From the NCBI GenBank assembly GCA_030616935.1, contig JAUWWJ010000160.1, positions 1 to 5,156 of the forward strand: DNA of 5,156 bases, written 5' to 3'. This document shows, one piece after another, positions 1 through 5,156 of this stretch. The first letter of the stretch is position 1, and each line of letters opens with the position of its first letter. Position numbers and translations under genes: made by a program. A model generated the notes under the pieces. The model did no database searches, was not told the DNA's origin, and was given only the letters and a program-made list of their open reading frames with translations. The DNA is from Planctomycetaceae bacterium. GTDB lineage: Bacteria; Planctomycetota; Planctomycetia; Pirellulales; UBA1268.

Positions 1-143
1 GACTTACCTATCGCAATGTCACACCCGTAGCACAGCTCGAGGGAATGGAAGAATTAAATATTGGGCACTCAGTCGTCGCCCGGGCTGTGTTTGTTGGGAT
101 GACAGAAGCCGTACGGGAAATGAAAGAGCTGATCGGTCGCTAG
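1..143 (+). CDS. pdxJ: Pyridoxine 5'-phosphate synthase PdxJ, C-terminal end (partial at left edge)
   Basis: The 3' end of an open frame enters from the left edge. Complete codons begin at base 3 and the gene ends at TAG 141-143, giving 46 residues. They start [12 protein letters not shown], continue with [14 protein letters not shown], and finish with [11 protein letters not shown]. This matches the end of PdxJ as I remember it from E. coli (LTYHNV, then HELNIGHAIIGRAV, then AVAEMKRL). PdxJ is a cytoplasmic TIM-barrel enzyme of about 240 residues, so roughly four fifths lies outside the window. It condenses 1-deoxy-D-xylulose 5-phosphate with 3-amino-2-oxopropyl phosphate to give pyridoxine 5'-phosphate, the last committed step of the DXP-dependent vitamin B6 route. 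The ELNIGH and RAV segments belong to the final strand and helix near the phosphate site. No clear terminator follows. The next gene on this strand starts 180 bases later and is probably a separate unit. Confidence 0.9.
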   Translation, partial: LTYRNVTPVAQLEGMEELNIGHSVVARAVFVGMTEAVREMKELIGR

Positions 144-323
144 CAATTGGCGTTGAGCAAAATTTTTCAGCTGTCTCAAAAAATATCGCTGGCTTTGGCC
201 CGGTTTTGTTGCCCATGATCCGATTGTAACGGATGTAATAGCTCCACATCTGTTTCTTGCATTCTCAGAGTATCGCAATCATAGTAAACCCGTGCCGGCT
301 TCCCTCTAGATACTCCTATACCT
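144..323. other. Intergenic region between pdxJ and the small secreted protein
   Basis: This 180-base stretch holds no coding frame I believe in. It must carry the pdxJ 3' end and probably the promoter of the gene at 324. I see only weak candidates: a small inverted repeat (ATCCG and CGGAT around a 7-base loop, near 220-236) and an AT-rich run near 160-185. No pair of -35 and -10 boxes is convincing, and no stem followed by a T run marks a classic terminator. Confidence 0.4.
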
Positions 324-599
324 ATGCGAACACTTATTTTACTTACACTTCTTTCTGCAGGAACCAGTAGTGTCCCTGCACTTGCTCAAACCGGATTTGA
401 TCCCCGAGTCATTGTTTTCGGAGACGAACGGGAGAAAATCGAAAATACCCCTATTGAGCAGCGACCAAATAGACCGCTGCATTTTTACGGCAACACGATA
501 CGACGCAGACACTACCGAAATGTGTCACAGCCTAGTCGTTCGAGATCAAACCGTCGAACGAATCAGTCAAGCTCGAGCCGAACGACACGAGCCAGATAG
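324..599 (+). CDS. Small secreted Arg/Ser-rich protein, function unknown
   Basis: This 91-residue protein has a clear Sec signal peptide: basic start MRT, hydrophobic core LILLTLL, and a likely cleavage site ALA|Q after residue 21. The mature part is about 70 residues. It has an ordered-looking segment (DPRVIVFGDEREKIENTPIE, about residues 26-45), then RPNRPLHFYGNTIRRRHYR (48-65), then a low-complexity tail of Arg, Ser, Thr and Asn (68-91). The RPNRPLHFYGN and RRRHYR block resembles short exported proteins I associate with planctomycetes, but I cannot name a family. No Shine-Dalgarno sequence precedes ATG 324. The start is chosen because it gives an intact signal peptide. The last 37 bases overlap the 3' end of the opposing SprT-like gene. 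The mature protein is strongly basic and may bind an acidic surface or nucleic acid, but that is only a guess. A longer overlapping frame (370-774) lacks any export or domain signature and looks like a shadow. Confidence 0.7.
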   Translation: MRTLILLTLLSAGTSSVPALAQTGFDPRVIVFGDEREKIENTPIEQRPNRPLHFYGNTIRRRHYRNVSQPSRSRSNRRTNQSSSSRTTRAR

Positions 600-1222
600 T
601 GAATCCGGAATTCAATACCGCTCGCAAACTCGATACACCGATATCGGCTTCGCACGCGGTCGCCAAGAACAAATTGCCGGCCGTCCGGTAGTTGAAAGCA
701 ATCGCCCACCTCGAGTTGCTCGACGCGCAGACATTGGTCGACGACAGGATCATACTGGGACAAAGCCAGTGTGAGTAATCGATCACTGCACGTCGCCGCT
801 CGGGGGCGTTGCAGAGCTGCCGCCAAAGCCACACAAAGGTCTCCCAGCACCATTGACTCTTCGATCACTGGCCCAACGATCACAGCAAACTCTTTTTTCC
901 ATTCGGGACCATGAGGCTTATGCTTCTTGGTTCGCGTGGCACACATTGCAGCAACTCGGAGATGTGCCAATTCATGCAGCAATGTCACAAGGAATGCGTA
1001 TATATTGAGGTCTTCGTTCACCGTGATTCGGTGCCATCGTTCACCCAGACGGGGCGGACGGTAGTCTCCAAGTTTCGTCGCTCGGTGTGGCACAACCCGC
1101 ACGAGAACTGGATGCTCCTGAAGAAGATTCAGAACATACTCCCACACATTAGGTGGGAGATGCTGCCTTACTGCTTCATAGTCAGGAAGCGGACGTACTG
1201 AAGATTCTAGCTGACCATTCAT
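563..1222 (-). CDS. SprT-like zinc metallopeptidase domain protein
   Basis: This 219-residue protein carries a zinc-protease signature. HELAH is at residues 83-87, with H83 and H87 as zinc ligands and E84 as the catalytic base. The third ligand is probably H104, in HKPHGPEWKK. Spacing and context (ITVNEDLNIYAF before HELAH, HGPEW after it) fit the SprT-like/Spartan family. The C-terminal 50 residues (LEVGDCFQLPDGRQFVLGD, then RSRYRCIEF) form a probable small beta domain in place of a classical zinc ribbon, as in SprT-like proteins I recall from Bacteroidota. There is no signal peptide or membrane segment, so it is cytoplasmic. Eukaryotic Spartan cleaves DNA-protein crosslinks, but the bacterial role is unproven. 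Its ATG overlaps the stop of the upstream DUF1622 gene by 4 bases (ATGA), which implies translational coupling. Its 3' end overlaps the convergent secreted-protein gene by 37 bases. Confidence 0.88.
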   Translation of the reverse strand: MNGQLESSVRPLPDYEAVRQHLPPNVWEYVLNLLQEHPVLVRVVPHRATKLGDYRPPRLGERWHRITVNEDLNIYAFLVTLLHELAHLRVAAMCATRTKKHKPHGPEWKKEFAVIVGPVIEESMVLGDLCVALAAALQRPRAATCSDRLLTLALSQYDPVVDQCLRVEQLEVGDCFQLPDGRQFVLGDRVRSRYRCIEFASGIEFRIHYLARVVRLELD

Positions 1223-1602
1223 GTCCTTACTTCTGGCTGTCTGCTTTGTTCCGTCCTAGCCTTCTCTGCTTGCCAAGGGAGTCGTCCTTCAACTTCCATC
1301 TGAAGCGCCAGACTCAGAAAAGTACGAATAACCACAATGAGCCCAAGCACCAAAACACTCTCAAGTGTAGGAGTGACGGCTACTGTCCGAATAATGTCAG
1401 CAGCAACGAGGAACTCAAGCCCAAGAAGAATACCTCTCCCAAGATCTTGTCGAAACTGCTTGTATTTTCCCAATGGTGCTGATGGTTGCGTCAGAAGCCG
1501 AATCGCAGCCATAACAATGCCAATGACTACTACAAAAACACCCACTGCATCGATCACAAGACCAACTTGTTCAACAACGTTTCTAAACATTTCGATACTC
1601 AT
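1219..1602 (-). CDS. DUF1622 family small membrane protein
   Basis: This 127-residue protein has three predicted membrane helices, at about residues 12-35 (VGLVIDAVGVFVVVIGIVMAA), 57-75 and 81-102. The middle segment, LGRGILLGLEFLVAADIIRT (54-73), followed by LESVLVLGLIVVIRTFLS and EGRLPW (105-110), is the recognisable core of DUF1622. I know this as a widespread bacterial integral-membrane family of about 110-130 residues with no assigned function. The conserved charged residues inside the helices (R56, E63, D69, R72, R93) are typical of the family and might line an ion or substrate path, which is inference. ATG at 1602 gives the full family length. A second Met at residue 5 (1590) is possible, and the ribosome binding site is weak. 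The gene follows the ion-channel gene after 47 bases and overlaps the SprT-like gene by 4 bases, so it is probably the middle gene of a three-gene operon. Confidence 0.88.
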   Translation of the reverse strand: MSIEMFRNVVEQVGLVIDAVGVFVVVIGIVMAAIRLLTQPSAPLGKYKQFRQDLGRGILLGLEFLVAADIIRTVAVTPTLESVLVLGLIVVIRTFLSLALQMEVEGRLPWQAEKARTEQSRQPEVRT

Positions 1603-1649
1603 GAATAGTTCACTCAGGGTTTTTATAGTTTCAAAATTCGCTTAGGCTC

Positions 1650-2453
1650 TCAAGCATTGGCAGGCAACGACGCAATTCTTGCGATGAGTGTTGCGGGCAA
1701 GAGAATACCGCAGAGACCCTCAAAAGTAGATACGGTCAGTGAAAAGGACCCAACCGGAACGAGGTCACTATACCCAGCGGTTGTAAGTGTCGCATACGAA
1801 AACCAAATGAAATCAACCCAGCGAATATTTCGCATCCCTTCAAATTCAAGTGGCAGCCTGTATTGGCCAAATCCATAGCCATGCAGAAGACCATGCATTC
1901 CTGCGAAAATAATGCCTATCATCACAAAACTTGCGGCTCCACAATAAATCCTCTGGGCACCCGCAACACCTGCTTTAAAAGCTTGGCGAACACAGAGATA
2001 TGCACAAAAAAGTTTGACCAGCAAGAAAATCAGTAATGGAAGCGTTAGAACTCCAGCCACTACGTTTCGAAATTGTAGAATCCACAAACAAGCGATCAAA
2101 CTAAGCCCTGCGAGTAGGCAAGTAAGACGTTGATATCCAAGTGACCAAACAGTTGTAATAGTCACAGAGAGACTGAGGACAATAAACAGCAACGGAGTCT
2201 TTTCTTGCCCCATGTCAAGCACGGGAACTGACCCTAGGACAAAAATTTGACCAAGAAAGATCATTGCTCCGTGGCGATGCATCCGGGCCTGACCTTTAGT
2301 GGGCAGTGGAGGCACTTTTAGTTGGCCAGGCACATTTTCTTGCTGCATTAAACCACTATGTAACTTCACAAACGTTTCTCCCACGAGCTTTCCGGTCGAC
2401 TCACAAAGTACATACCGAGATGTATTCTGTCTGAGTATTCGTTTATCCTGCAA
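1650..2453 (-). CDS. Two-TM-type ion channel domain protein (K+ channel-like pore) with extra N-terminal helices
   Basis: This is a membrane protein of up to 267 residues with a C-terminal pore module of the Ion_trans_2 type. Four hydrophobic segments lie at about 62-79, 86-104, 109-126 and 130-151. Then come an outer helix (171-189), a pore helix (WVDFIWFSYATL, 212-223), the filter TTAGYSD (224-230) and an inner helix (238-259, ending LIARI). This layout and the FSYATLTT...GY.D..P pattern match bacterial potassium-channel-like proteins. The filter deviates from the usual T(V/L)GYGD: the valine/leucine is alanine, and the second glycine is serine (AGT codon at 1767-1769). Ion selectivity is therefore uncertain. 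I see no RCK/TrkA or cyclic-nucleotide domain. The given start is a TTG at 2453. ATGs at 2348 (residue 36) and 2282 (residue 58, with AAAGG 10 bases upstream) are equally plausible, since the first 57 residues are polar and not obviously part of the fold. It is probably the first gene of the channel, DUF1622, SprT-like operon, and it diverges from the yedI-like gene. Confidence 0.82.
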   Translation of the reverse strand: MQDKRILRQNTSRYVLCESTGKLVGETFVKLHSGLMQQENVPGQLKVPPLPTKGQARMHRHGAMIFLGQIFVLGSVPVLDMGQEKTPLLFIVLSLSVTITTVWSLGYQRLTCLLAGLSLIACLWILQFRNVVAGVLTLPLLIFLLVKLFCAYLCVRQAFKAGVAGAQRIYCGAASFVMIGIIFAGMHGLLHGYGFGQYRLPLEFEGMRNIRWVDFIWFSYATLTTAGYSDLVPVGSFSLTVSTFEGLCGILLPATLIARIASLPANA

Positions 2454-2510
2454 TTAGTTAACGTTCCACTTACCACCATAAGCCTACCTCATTCTGGAGA
2501 ATAGCACCGC
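2454..2510. promoter_or_regulatory. Divergent intergenic region, presumed promoters for both directions
   Basis: These 57 bases separate the divergent channel and YedI-like genes, so promoters for both are expected here or just inside the 5' end of the channel frame. If the channel really starts at 2348 or 2282, the non-coding region is wider. The sequence includes overlapping short palindromes, GTTAAC and AACGTT (2457-2465), but I see no clear -35/-10 pair. The regulatory role is inferred from gene layout only. Confidence 0.35.
2496..2500 (+). promoter_or_regulatory. Ribosome binding site of the YedI-like gene
   Basis: GGAGA lies 10 bases before ATG 2511. It supports this start, which also gives the N-terminus expected for the DUF808 family. 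Most other genes in the window lack such a clear site. Confidence 0.6.
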
Positions 2511-3413
2511 ATGGCAACGAGCCTCCTCCTTCTTTTTGACGACATCGTAAGTGCCCTCGATGACGTAGCACTTATGACAAAAGTTGCCGTGAAGAAAACA
2601 GCCGGTGTTTTAGGCGACGACCTTGCCTTGAATGCAAAGCAGATCACCGGGACGCCAGCAGACCGCGAGCTACCGGTAGTCTTCAAGGTTGCAATCGGCT
2701 CTCTTGCCAATAAGGCAATACTTGTTCCTGCCGCCCTTGTACTCAACTGGCTCGTCCCTGGTGCGATCACTCCATTGCTCATACTTGGCGGTGCTTTTCT
2801 CTGCTTCGAGGGAGCCGAGAAAGTGCTTCACAAATTTTTTCACTCAAAGGCTGCTACCCACAAACCGAACAGCACACTGAATCCCACCAAAACCGACGAT
2901 ACCACCCAAACTGAATCTGCCAGGATACGTGGGGCAATTCGTACTGACTTCATACTTTCTGCGGAAATTATTGTTCTTTCACTTGGGATTGTTGCCGAAG
3001 AGCCACTTTCCATACAGCTAGGTGTTCTGATTACTATCGCACTATTGATGACAGTTGGTGTCTACGGATTGGTTGCAGTCATTGTGAAACTTGATGACGT
3101 TGGCTTGCTACTTCTGCGACAACCATACTCCTCTGGACAGCTAATCGGTCAGGCACTCATTAGCGTCACCCCATGGATAATGCGTTTCCTTACACTGGCT
3201 GGAACGGCTGCCATGTTTCTTGTGGGTGGCGGCATCATACTGCATGGTATTCCGATGCTTCACCACCTTTTTGACCATTGGGCACACGCATCATCGCCCT
3301 ATGTAGCCAAGCCTCTCATGACACTTGCTAATGGCATCTGTGGCATCTGTACGGGCATTCTGGTGCTCGCCGTTGTCACCATAACCAAGACACTTCGAGC
3401 AAAGTTCACGTGA
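2511..3413 (+). CDS. yedI: YedI/DUF808 family inner-membrane protein
   Basis: This 300-residue protein is collinear with E. coli YedI (about 305 residues) as I remember it. The conserved blocks are all present: LLLLFDDIVSALDDVALM (5-22), KKTAGVLGDDLALNAKQ (28-44), RELPVVFKVAIGSL (52-65), ILGGAFLCFEGAEKVLH (91-107), RGAIRTDFILSAEI (140-153), VGVYGLVAVIVKLDD (182-196), and AMFLVGGGIILHGIPMLHH (234-252). Hydrophobic helices lie at about 68-100, 151-193, 212-245 and 270-291. A polar, Thr/Lys-rich linker (113-138) differs from the E. coli sequence, as is usual for that loop. It acts in the cytoplasmic membrane. Its biochemical function is not established, and a transport role is only suggested by its shape. 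ATG 2511 is supported by GGAGA and by family length. It is transcribed alone, divergently from the channel operon, and is followed by a hairpin at 3422-3453. Confidence 0.95.
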   Translation: MATSLLLLFDDIVSALDDVALMTKVAVKKTAGVLGDDLALNAKQITGTPADRELPVVFKVAIGSLANKAILVPAALVLNWLVPGAITPLLILGGAFLCFEGAEKVLHKFFHSKAATHKPNSTLNPTKTDDTTQTESARIRGAIRTDFILSAEIIVLSLGIVAEEPLSIQLGVLITIALLMTVGVYGLVAVIVKLDDVGLLLLRQPYSSGQLIGQALISVTPWIMRFLTLAGTAAMFLVGGGIILHGIPMLHHLFDHWAHASSPYVAKPLMTLANGICGICTGILVLAVVTITKTLRAKFT

Positions 3414-3421
3414 CGATCCAC

Positions 3422-3453
3422 TCTGAACCTGTAGCAAAGCAAGCAGGTTCAGA
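3422..3453. terminator. Perfect hairpin between convergent genes, candidate bidirectional terminator
   Basis: TCTGAACCTG (3422-3431) and CAGGTTCAGA (3444-3453) are exact reverse complements: a 10-bp stem with a 12-base loop. It lies 8 bases after the YedI-like stop and 48 bases after the stop of the minus-strand secreted protein, where a shared terminator is expected. Neither side has a T run, so it is not a textbook intrinsic terminator. It could instead stabilise mRNA ends, or it could be a protein-binding palindrome. Confidence 0.55.
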
Positions 3454-3501
3454 ATTCATCGTCTCGTAGACAGTCTGAATACTATCTGCTTCTTGGCAAA
3501 C

Positions 3502-4941
3502 TTACGAACTGCTTTTCGCGTCAGGATTTTCAACCCGAACGAGAAGATAGGTTTTCGAATCGCCGTCTTGAAAATGGACCAGTACTTGGGTCTCATTCAT
3601 CGTCAGATTTTGAATACCTGTTTCTACAATAGGCGAGGTTTTTCCGGAGAACGTCCACGCAGCACGTTGTGAACCCCCATCTATCATGCCCTCAAGGCTG
3701 GCTGTTTCACCTGTTTCCTTGTTCTGATAAGTCCCTGCAATAACTCCGTCTTTTCTTACTGCAAGTTGCATAAACATGGTTGGTGTCGCCGAGGACTCAC
3801 CCTCTTGTGCAACAGCAAAGACACCTAATGGCAACCATTCGTCACCTGATGCATCTGAGGATTCAGCATCATCTTCCTCCGGGACACTCAGGGCAAGTTC
3901 TTCGGCTTGCTGAGCATATTCTTCGGCTGGCACAGCCTCACCGTTGTACATAACAGATGAACCGTCGTAATAGCTTCCACCACCAGATCCATAGTCATAA
4001 TATCGACCCTCACCCCAGTTCCATGGCATGATGGCCGATACGGTTCGAAAACCAGCCCAACTCCAGAAGATCGGATTTTTATCAAAATAATAATGGCCAG
4101 TTTGCAGGCCTGACCAGAACTCCTGATGAAGTCCACTGTCGTACGCTGAATTTAGCTGTGAACGAATTGAGTCAGCTTGAGTACCAAGATTTTGCTGCCG
4201 AGTTGTCCGACGATCCGAACGCCCCGAGGCCAAATCGGTCCTCACATCACCACGATTTTCAACGCGGACCGTTTGCCGATCTCCCCGTCCAGAAACCCGA
4301 TCCTGTCGTTTATCTGAAGCAAAGTCACGATTTTCACCCCGACTTCCCCTCACATCAGAACGAGCGTCAGTTCGATTTGAGATTGCATCTGCACGAGAAC
4401 CAGCAACATTCTTTGGTGAGGTAGCTGCAGCGGCTGCGGCCCCGGCCCCCTTATTATTCAAGAATTCTGAGACAGCTGAACCAGAAGCTGTTTTTGCTGC
4501 ATCGACGCGAGACTTTGCTGCGCTGGCCGCGGCACCATTGCCACCGGATGCTTTCAGGAAGTCTTGAACTTGTCCCTGAGTCGGTCGACTACCCGCTCGA
4601 TCCTTCATCGCCCCAGATGCTTTTCCGGAAAGCCCACCTGCAGCAGCTTTGCTGGCTGCGCCCGATAGATTTCCTGATGGCTTTGAGGGAAGATTTTTTC
4701 GAATATCACCGCTCGGAGAGGGCCGTGATCCTGCCGCTGGTTTGGCAGAAGGTGACGGCCGACTCGGTGCCGGTCTCGCAGAGGGAGAAGGTCGACTGGG
4801 TGCACGAGATCCACCCGAGGGTCGCGCCCCGCCACCAGAAGGACGCCCGCCCCCGGGACGAGCAAAAAGATCAACCGGCTGGCACAGCACGCCAATGAGA
4901 GAAACAACAAGGACAGAACCAACCCACGTACGTATCTTCAT
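3502..4941 (-). CDS. Planctomycete secreted low-complexity protein ('mu-protocadherin cell-surface' type)
   Basis: This 479-residue exported protein has a signal peptide (MKIRTW, then VGSVLVVSLIGVLC, cleavage probably near LFA|R, residue 27). A disordered Gly/Pro/Arg/Ser tract with 11-residue repeats follows (28-78). Next is an Ala/Gly-rich stretch with two related blocks, VQDFLKASGG (125-134) and VSEFLNNKGAG (157-167). Residues 180-250 are rich in Arg and Asp (TDARSDVRGSRGENRD). An aromatic segment (FWSGLQTGHYYFDKNP to YYDYG and YYDG, 276-326) precedes EYAQQAEELALSVPEE (341-356). The final domain (369-470) runs from WLPLGVFAVAQ through MQLAVRKDGVIAGTY and QRAAWTFSGK to LLVRVENPD. The last three parts match a planctomycete family I recall under the protocadherin label. 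That label reflects low-complexity similarity, not cadherin homology. The location is periplasmic or cell-surface and the function is unknown. The start is supported by GAGAGGG 8 bases upstream. A HAD-family gene ends 41 bases upstream on the same strand, so the two may be co-transcribed. Confidence 0.88.
   Translation of the reverse strand: MKIRTWVGSVLVVSLIGVLCQPVDLFARPGGGRPSGGGARPSGGSRAPSRPSPSARPAPSRPSPSAKPAAGSRPSPSGDIRKNLPSKPSGNLSGAASKAAAGGLSGKASGAMKDRAGSRPTQGQVQDFLKASGGNGAAASAAKSRVDAAKTASGSAVSEFLNNKGAGAAAAAATSPKNVAGSRADAISNRTDARSDVRGSRGENRDFASDKRQDRVSGRGDRQTVRVENRGDVRTDLASGRSDRRTTRQQNLGTQADSIRSQLNSAYDSGLHQEFWSGLQTGHYYFDKNPIFWSWAGFRTVSAIMPWNWGEGRYYDYGSGGGSYYDGSSVMYNGEAVPAEEYAQQAEELALSVPEEDDAESSDASGDEWLPLGVFAVAQEGESSATPTMFMQLAVRKDGVIAGTYQNKETGETASLEGMIDGGSQRAAWTFSGKTSPIVETGIQNLTMNETQVLVHFQDGDSKTYLLVRVENPDAKSSS
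4711..4803 (-). repeat. In-gene tandem repeat encoding an 11-residue Pro/Ser/Arg unit
   Basis: Inside the secreted protein, residues 47-57 and 58-68 are two adjacent copies of APSRPSPSA(R/K)P, followed by a degenerate third copy (AAGSRPSPS, 69-77). The DNA copies (33 bases each) differ at several codon positions, so the repeat is kept at protein level and is not a fresh duplication. Such tracts are typical of extended, surface-exposed linkers. Confidence 0.7.
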
Positions 4942-4949
4942 TTCTGATT

Positions 4950-4956
4950 CCCTCTC
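4950..4956 (-). promoter_or_regulatory. Ribosome binding site of the secreted low-complexity protein
   Basis: Read on the minus strand, GAGAGGG sits 8 bases before the ATG at 4941, close to the ideal purine-rich Shine-Dalgarno position. It fixes this start, which also gives a complete signal peptide. Confidence 0.6.
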
Positions 4957-4982
4957 TACATTTTTAATCGTATGTTTTTATT

Positions 4983-5156
4983 TTAGCGACTGGAAAAAAC
5001 TTTGTTCCAATCATTTTTCATATCAACGACGACCCACCCACGCTTTGGAGCCTCTCCAAGAGCAGTTATCAATTTTCCACTGAGTGGCGGTTTCTTGTCG
5101 TACTCACATTCCCGGACACTATCAGTATGGTGAATAATCACACCAAGACTCGTATA
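4983..5156 (-). CDS. HAD-family hydrolase, C-terminal end (partial at right edge)
   Basis: An open minus-strand frame enters from the right edge and stops at TAA (4983-4985), giving 57 residues. The visible sequence includes LGVIIHHTDSVRECEYDK, then KLITALGEAP, then RGWVVVDMKNDWNKVF. This resembles the end of haloacid-dehalogenase-like phosphatases I remember, with an HHTDAERE..YDR segment, a KLDKAL helix and a closing GWTVVDMK.DWK.IF. The catalytic motifs (DxDxT and the later GDxxxD or NSDGD) lie outside the window, so activity cannot be judged. If complete, it would hydrolyse a phosphate ester through an aspartyl-phosphate intermediate, with unknown substrate. The gene ends 41 bases before the secreted low-complexity protein on the same strand, which suggests one transcript. 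Short fragment length and recall without alignment limit certainty. Confidence 0.72.
   Translation of the reverse strand, partial: YTSLGVIIHHTDSVRECEYDKKPPLSGKLITALGEAPKRGWVVVDMKNDWNKVFSSR

Noticed and set aside
220..236. ATCCG/CGGAT inverted repeat upstream of the small secreted protein
   Set aside because: Arms of 5 bases around a 7-base loop are expected by chance and are not placed next to a recognisable promoter.
370..774. 134-codon + strand frame overlapping the small secreted protein and the SprT-like gene
   Set aside because: It has no signal peptide or domain and lies mostly antisense to the 3' part of the SprT-like gene. The 324-599 frame explains the 5' part better.
911..1201. 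96-codon + strand frame
   Set aside because: It is wholly antisense to the HELAH-containing SprT-like gene, with no features of its own.
2441..2450. TTATCC-containing stretch resembling a DnaA box
   Set aside because: It matches the TTATCCACA consensus only partly, stands alone, and lies near the 5' end of the channel frame with no other origin signals.
2489..2782. 97-codon minus-strand frame
   Set aside because: It is antisense to the well-recognised N-terminus of the YedI-like protein and has a composition typical of a shadow frame.
3502..4941. Reading the secreted protein as a true cadherin-like or lipoprotein
   Set aside because: There are no cadherin calcium-binding motifs. The Cys at residue 20 is preceded by GVL, not a proper lipobox, so ordinary signal-peptidase cleavage near residue 27 fits better.
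4649..5083. 144-codon + strand frame rich in Gly, Arg and Pro with apparent repeats (GEGRDPAAGLAEGDGRLGAG)
   Set aside because: It is the antisense shadow of the repeat region of the secreted protein. The repeats are explained by the minus-strand Pro/Ser/Arg unit, and the frame runs through that gene's start and ribosome binding site.

Overview
The window looks like ordinary chromosomal DNA from a planctomycete (Planctomycetota). The strongest clue is the long secreted protein at 3502-4941. Its C-terminal domain (WLPLGVFAVAQ, then MQLAVRKDGVIAGTY, then QRAAWTF) and its YYDYG/YYDG tract belong to a family I know from planctomycete genomes, where it is often labelled 'mu-protocadherin cell-surface protein'. 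The short secreted protein at 324-599 and the HAD-type C-terminus at the right edge fit the same source. Base composition is moderate, and Shine-Dalgarno signals are weak or absent at several starts. I cannot name the genus.

Layout, left to right. The last 46 codons of pdxJ (vitamin B6 synthesis) run off the left edge on the + strand. A small exported Arg/Ser-rich protein follows on the + strand (324-599), and its 3' end overlaps tail-to-tail with the next gene. Three genes then read leftwards as a probable operon, transcribed in this order: a membrane ion channel (1650-2453), a DUF1622 membrane protein (1219-1602) and a SprT-like zinc metallopeptidase (563-1222). The last two share a 4-base ATGA overlap. 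Diverging from this operon, a YedI/DUF808 inner-membrane protein reads rightwards (2511-3413). A perfect 10-bp hairpin lies in the convergent gap after it. On the minus strand are the low-complexity secreted protein (3502-4941) and, 41 bases upstream of it, the C-terminal end of a HAD-family hydrolase that runs off the right edge.

Three neighbouring genes (DUF1622, channel, DUF808) encode small multi-pass membrane proteins. Together with the SprT-like protease they could form a membrane or ion-homeostasis cluster, but this rests on position only. The most notable molecular detail is the channel's selectivity filter, which reads TTAGYSD instead of the usual T(V/L)GYGD. I found no tRNA, rRNA, CRISPR array, insertion sequence, att site or phage gene, and no convincing evidence of a previously undescribed multi-gene system.
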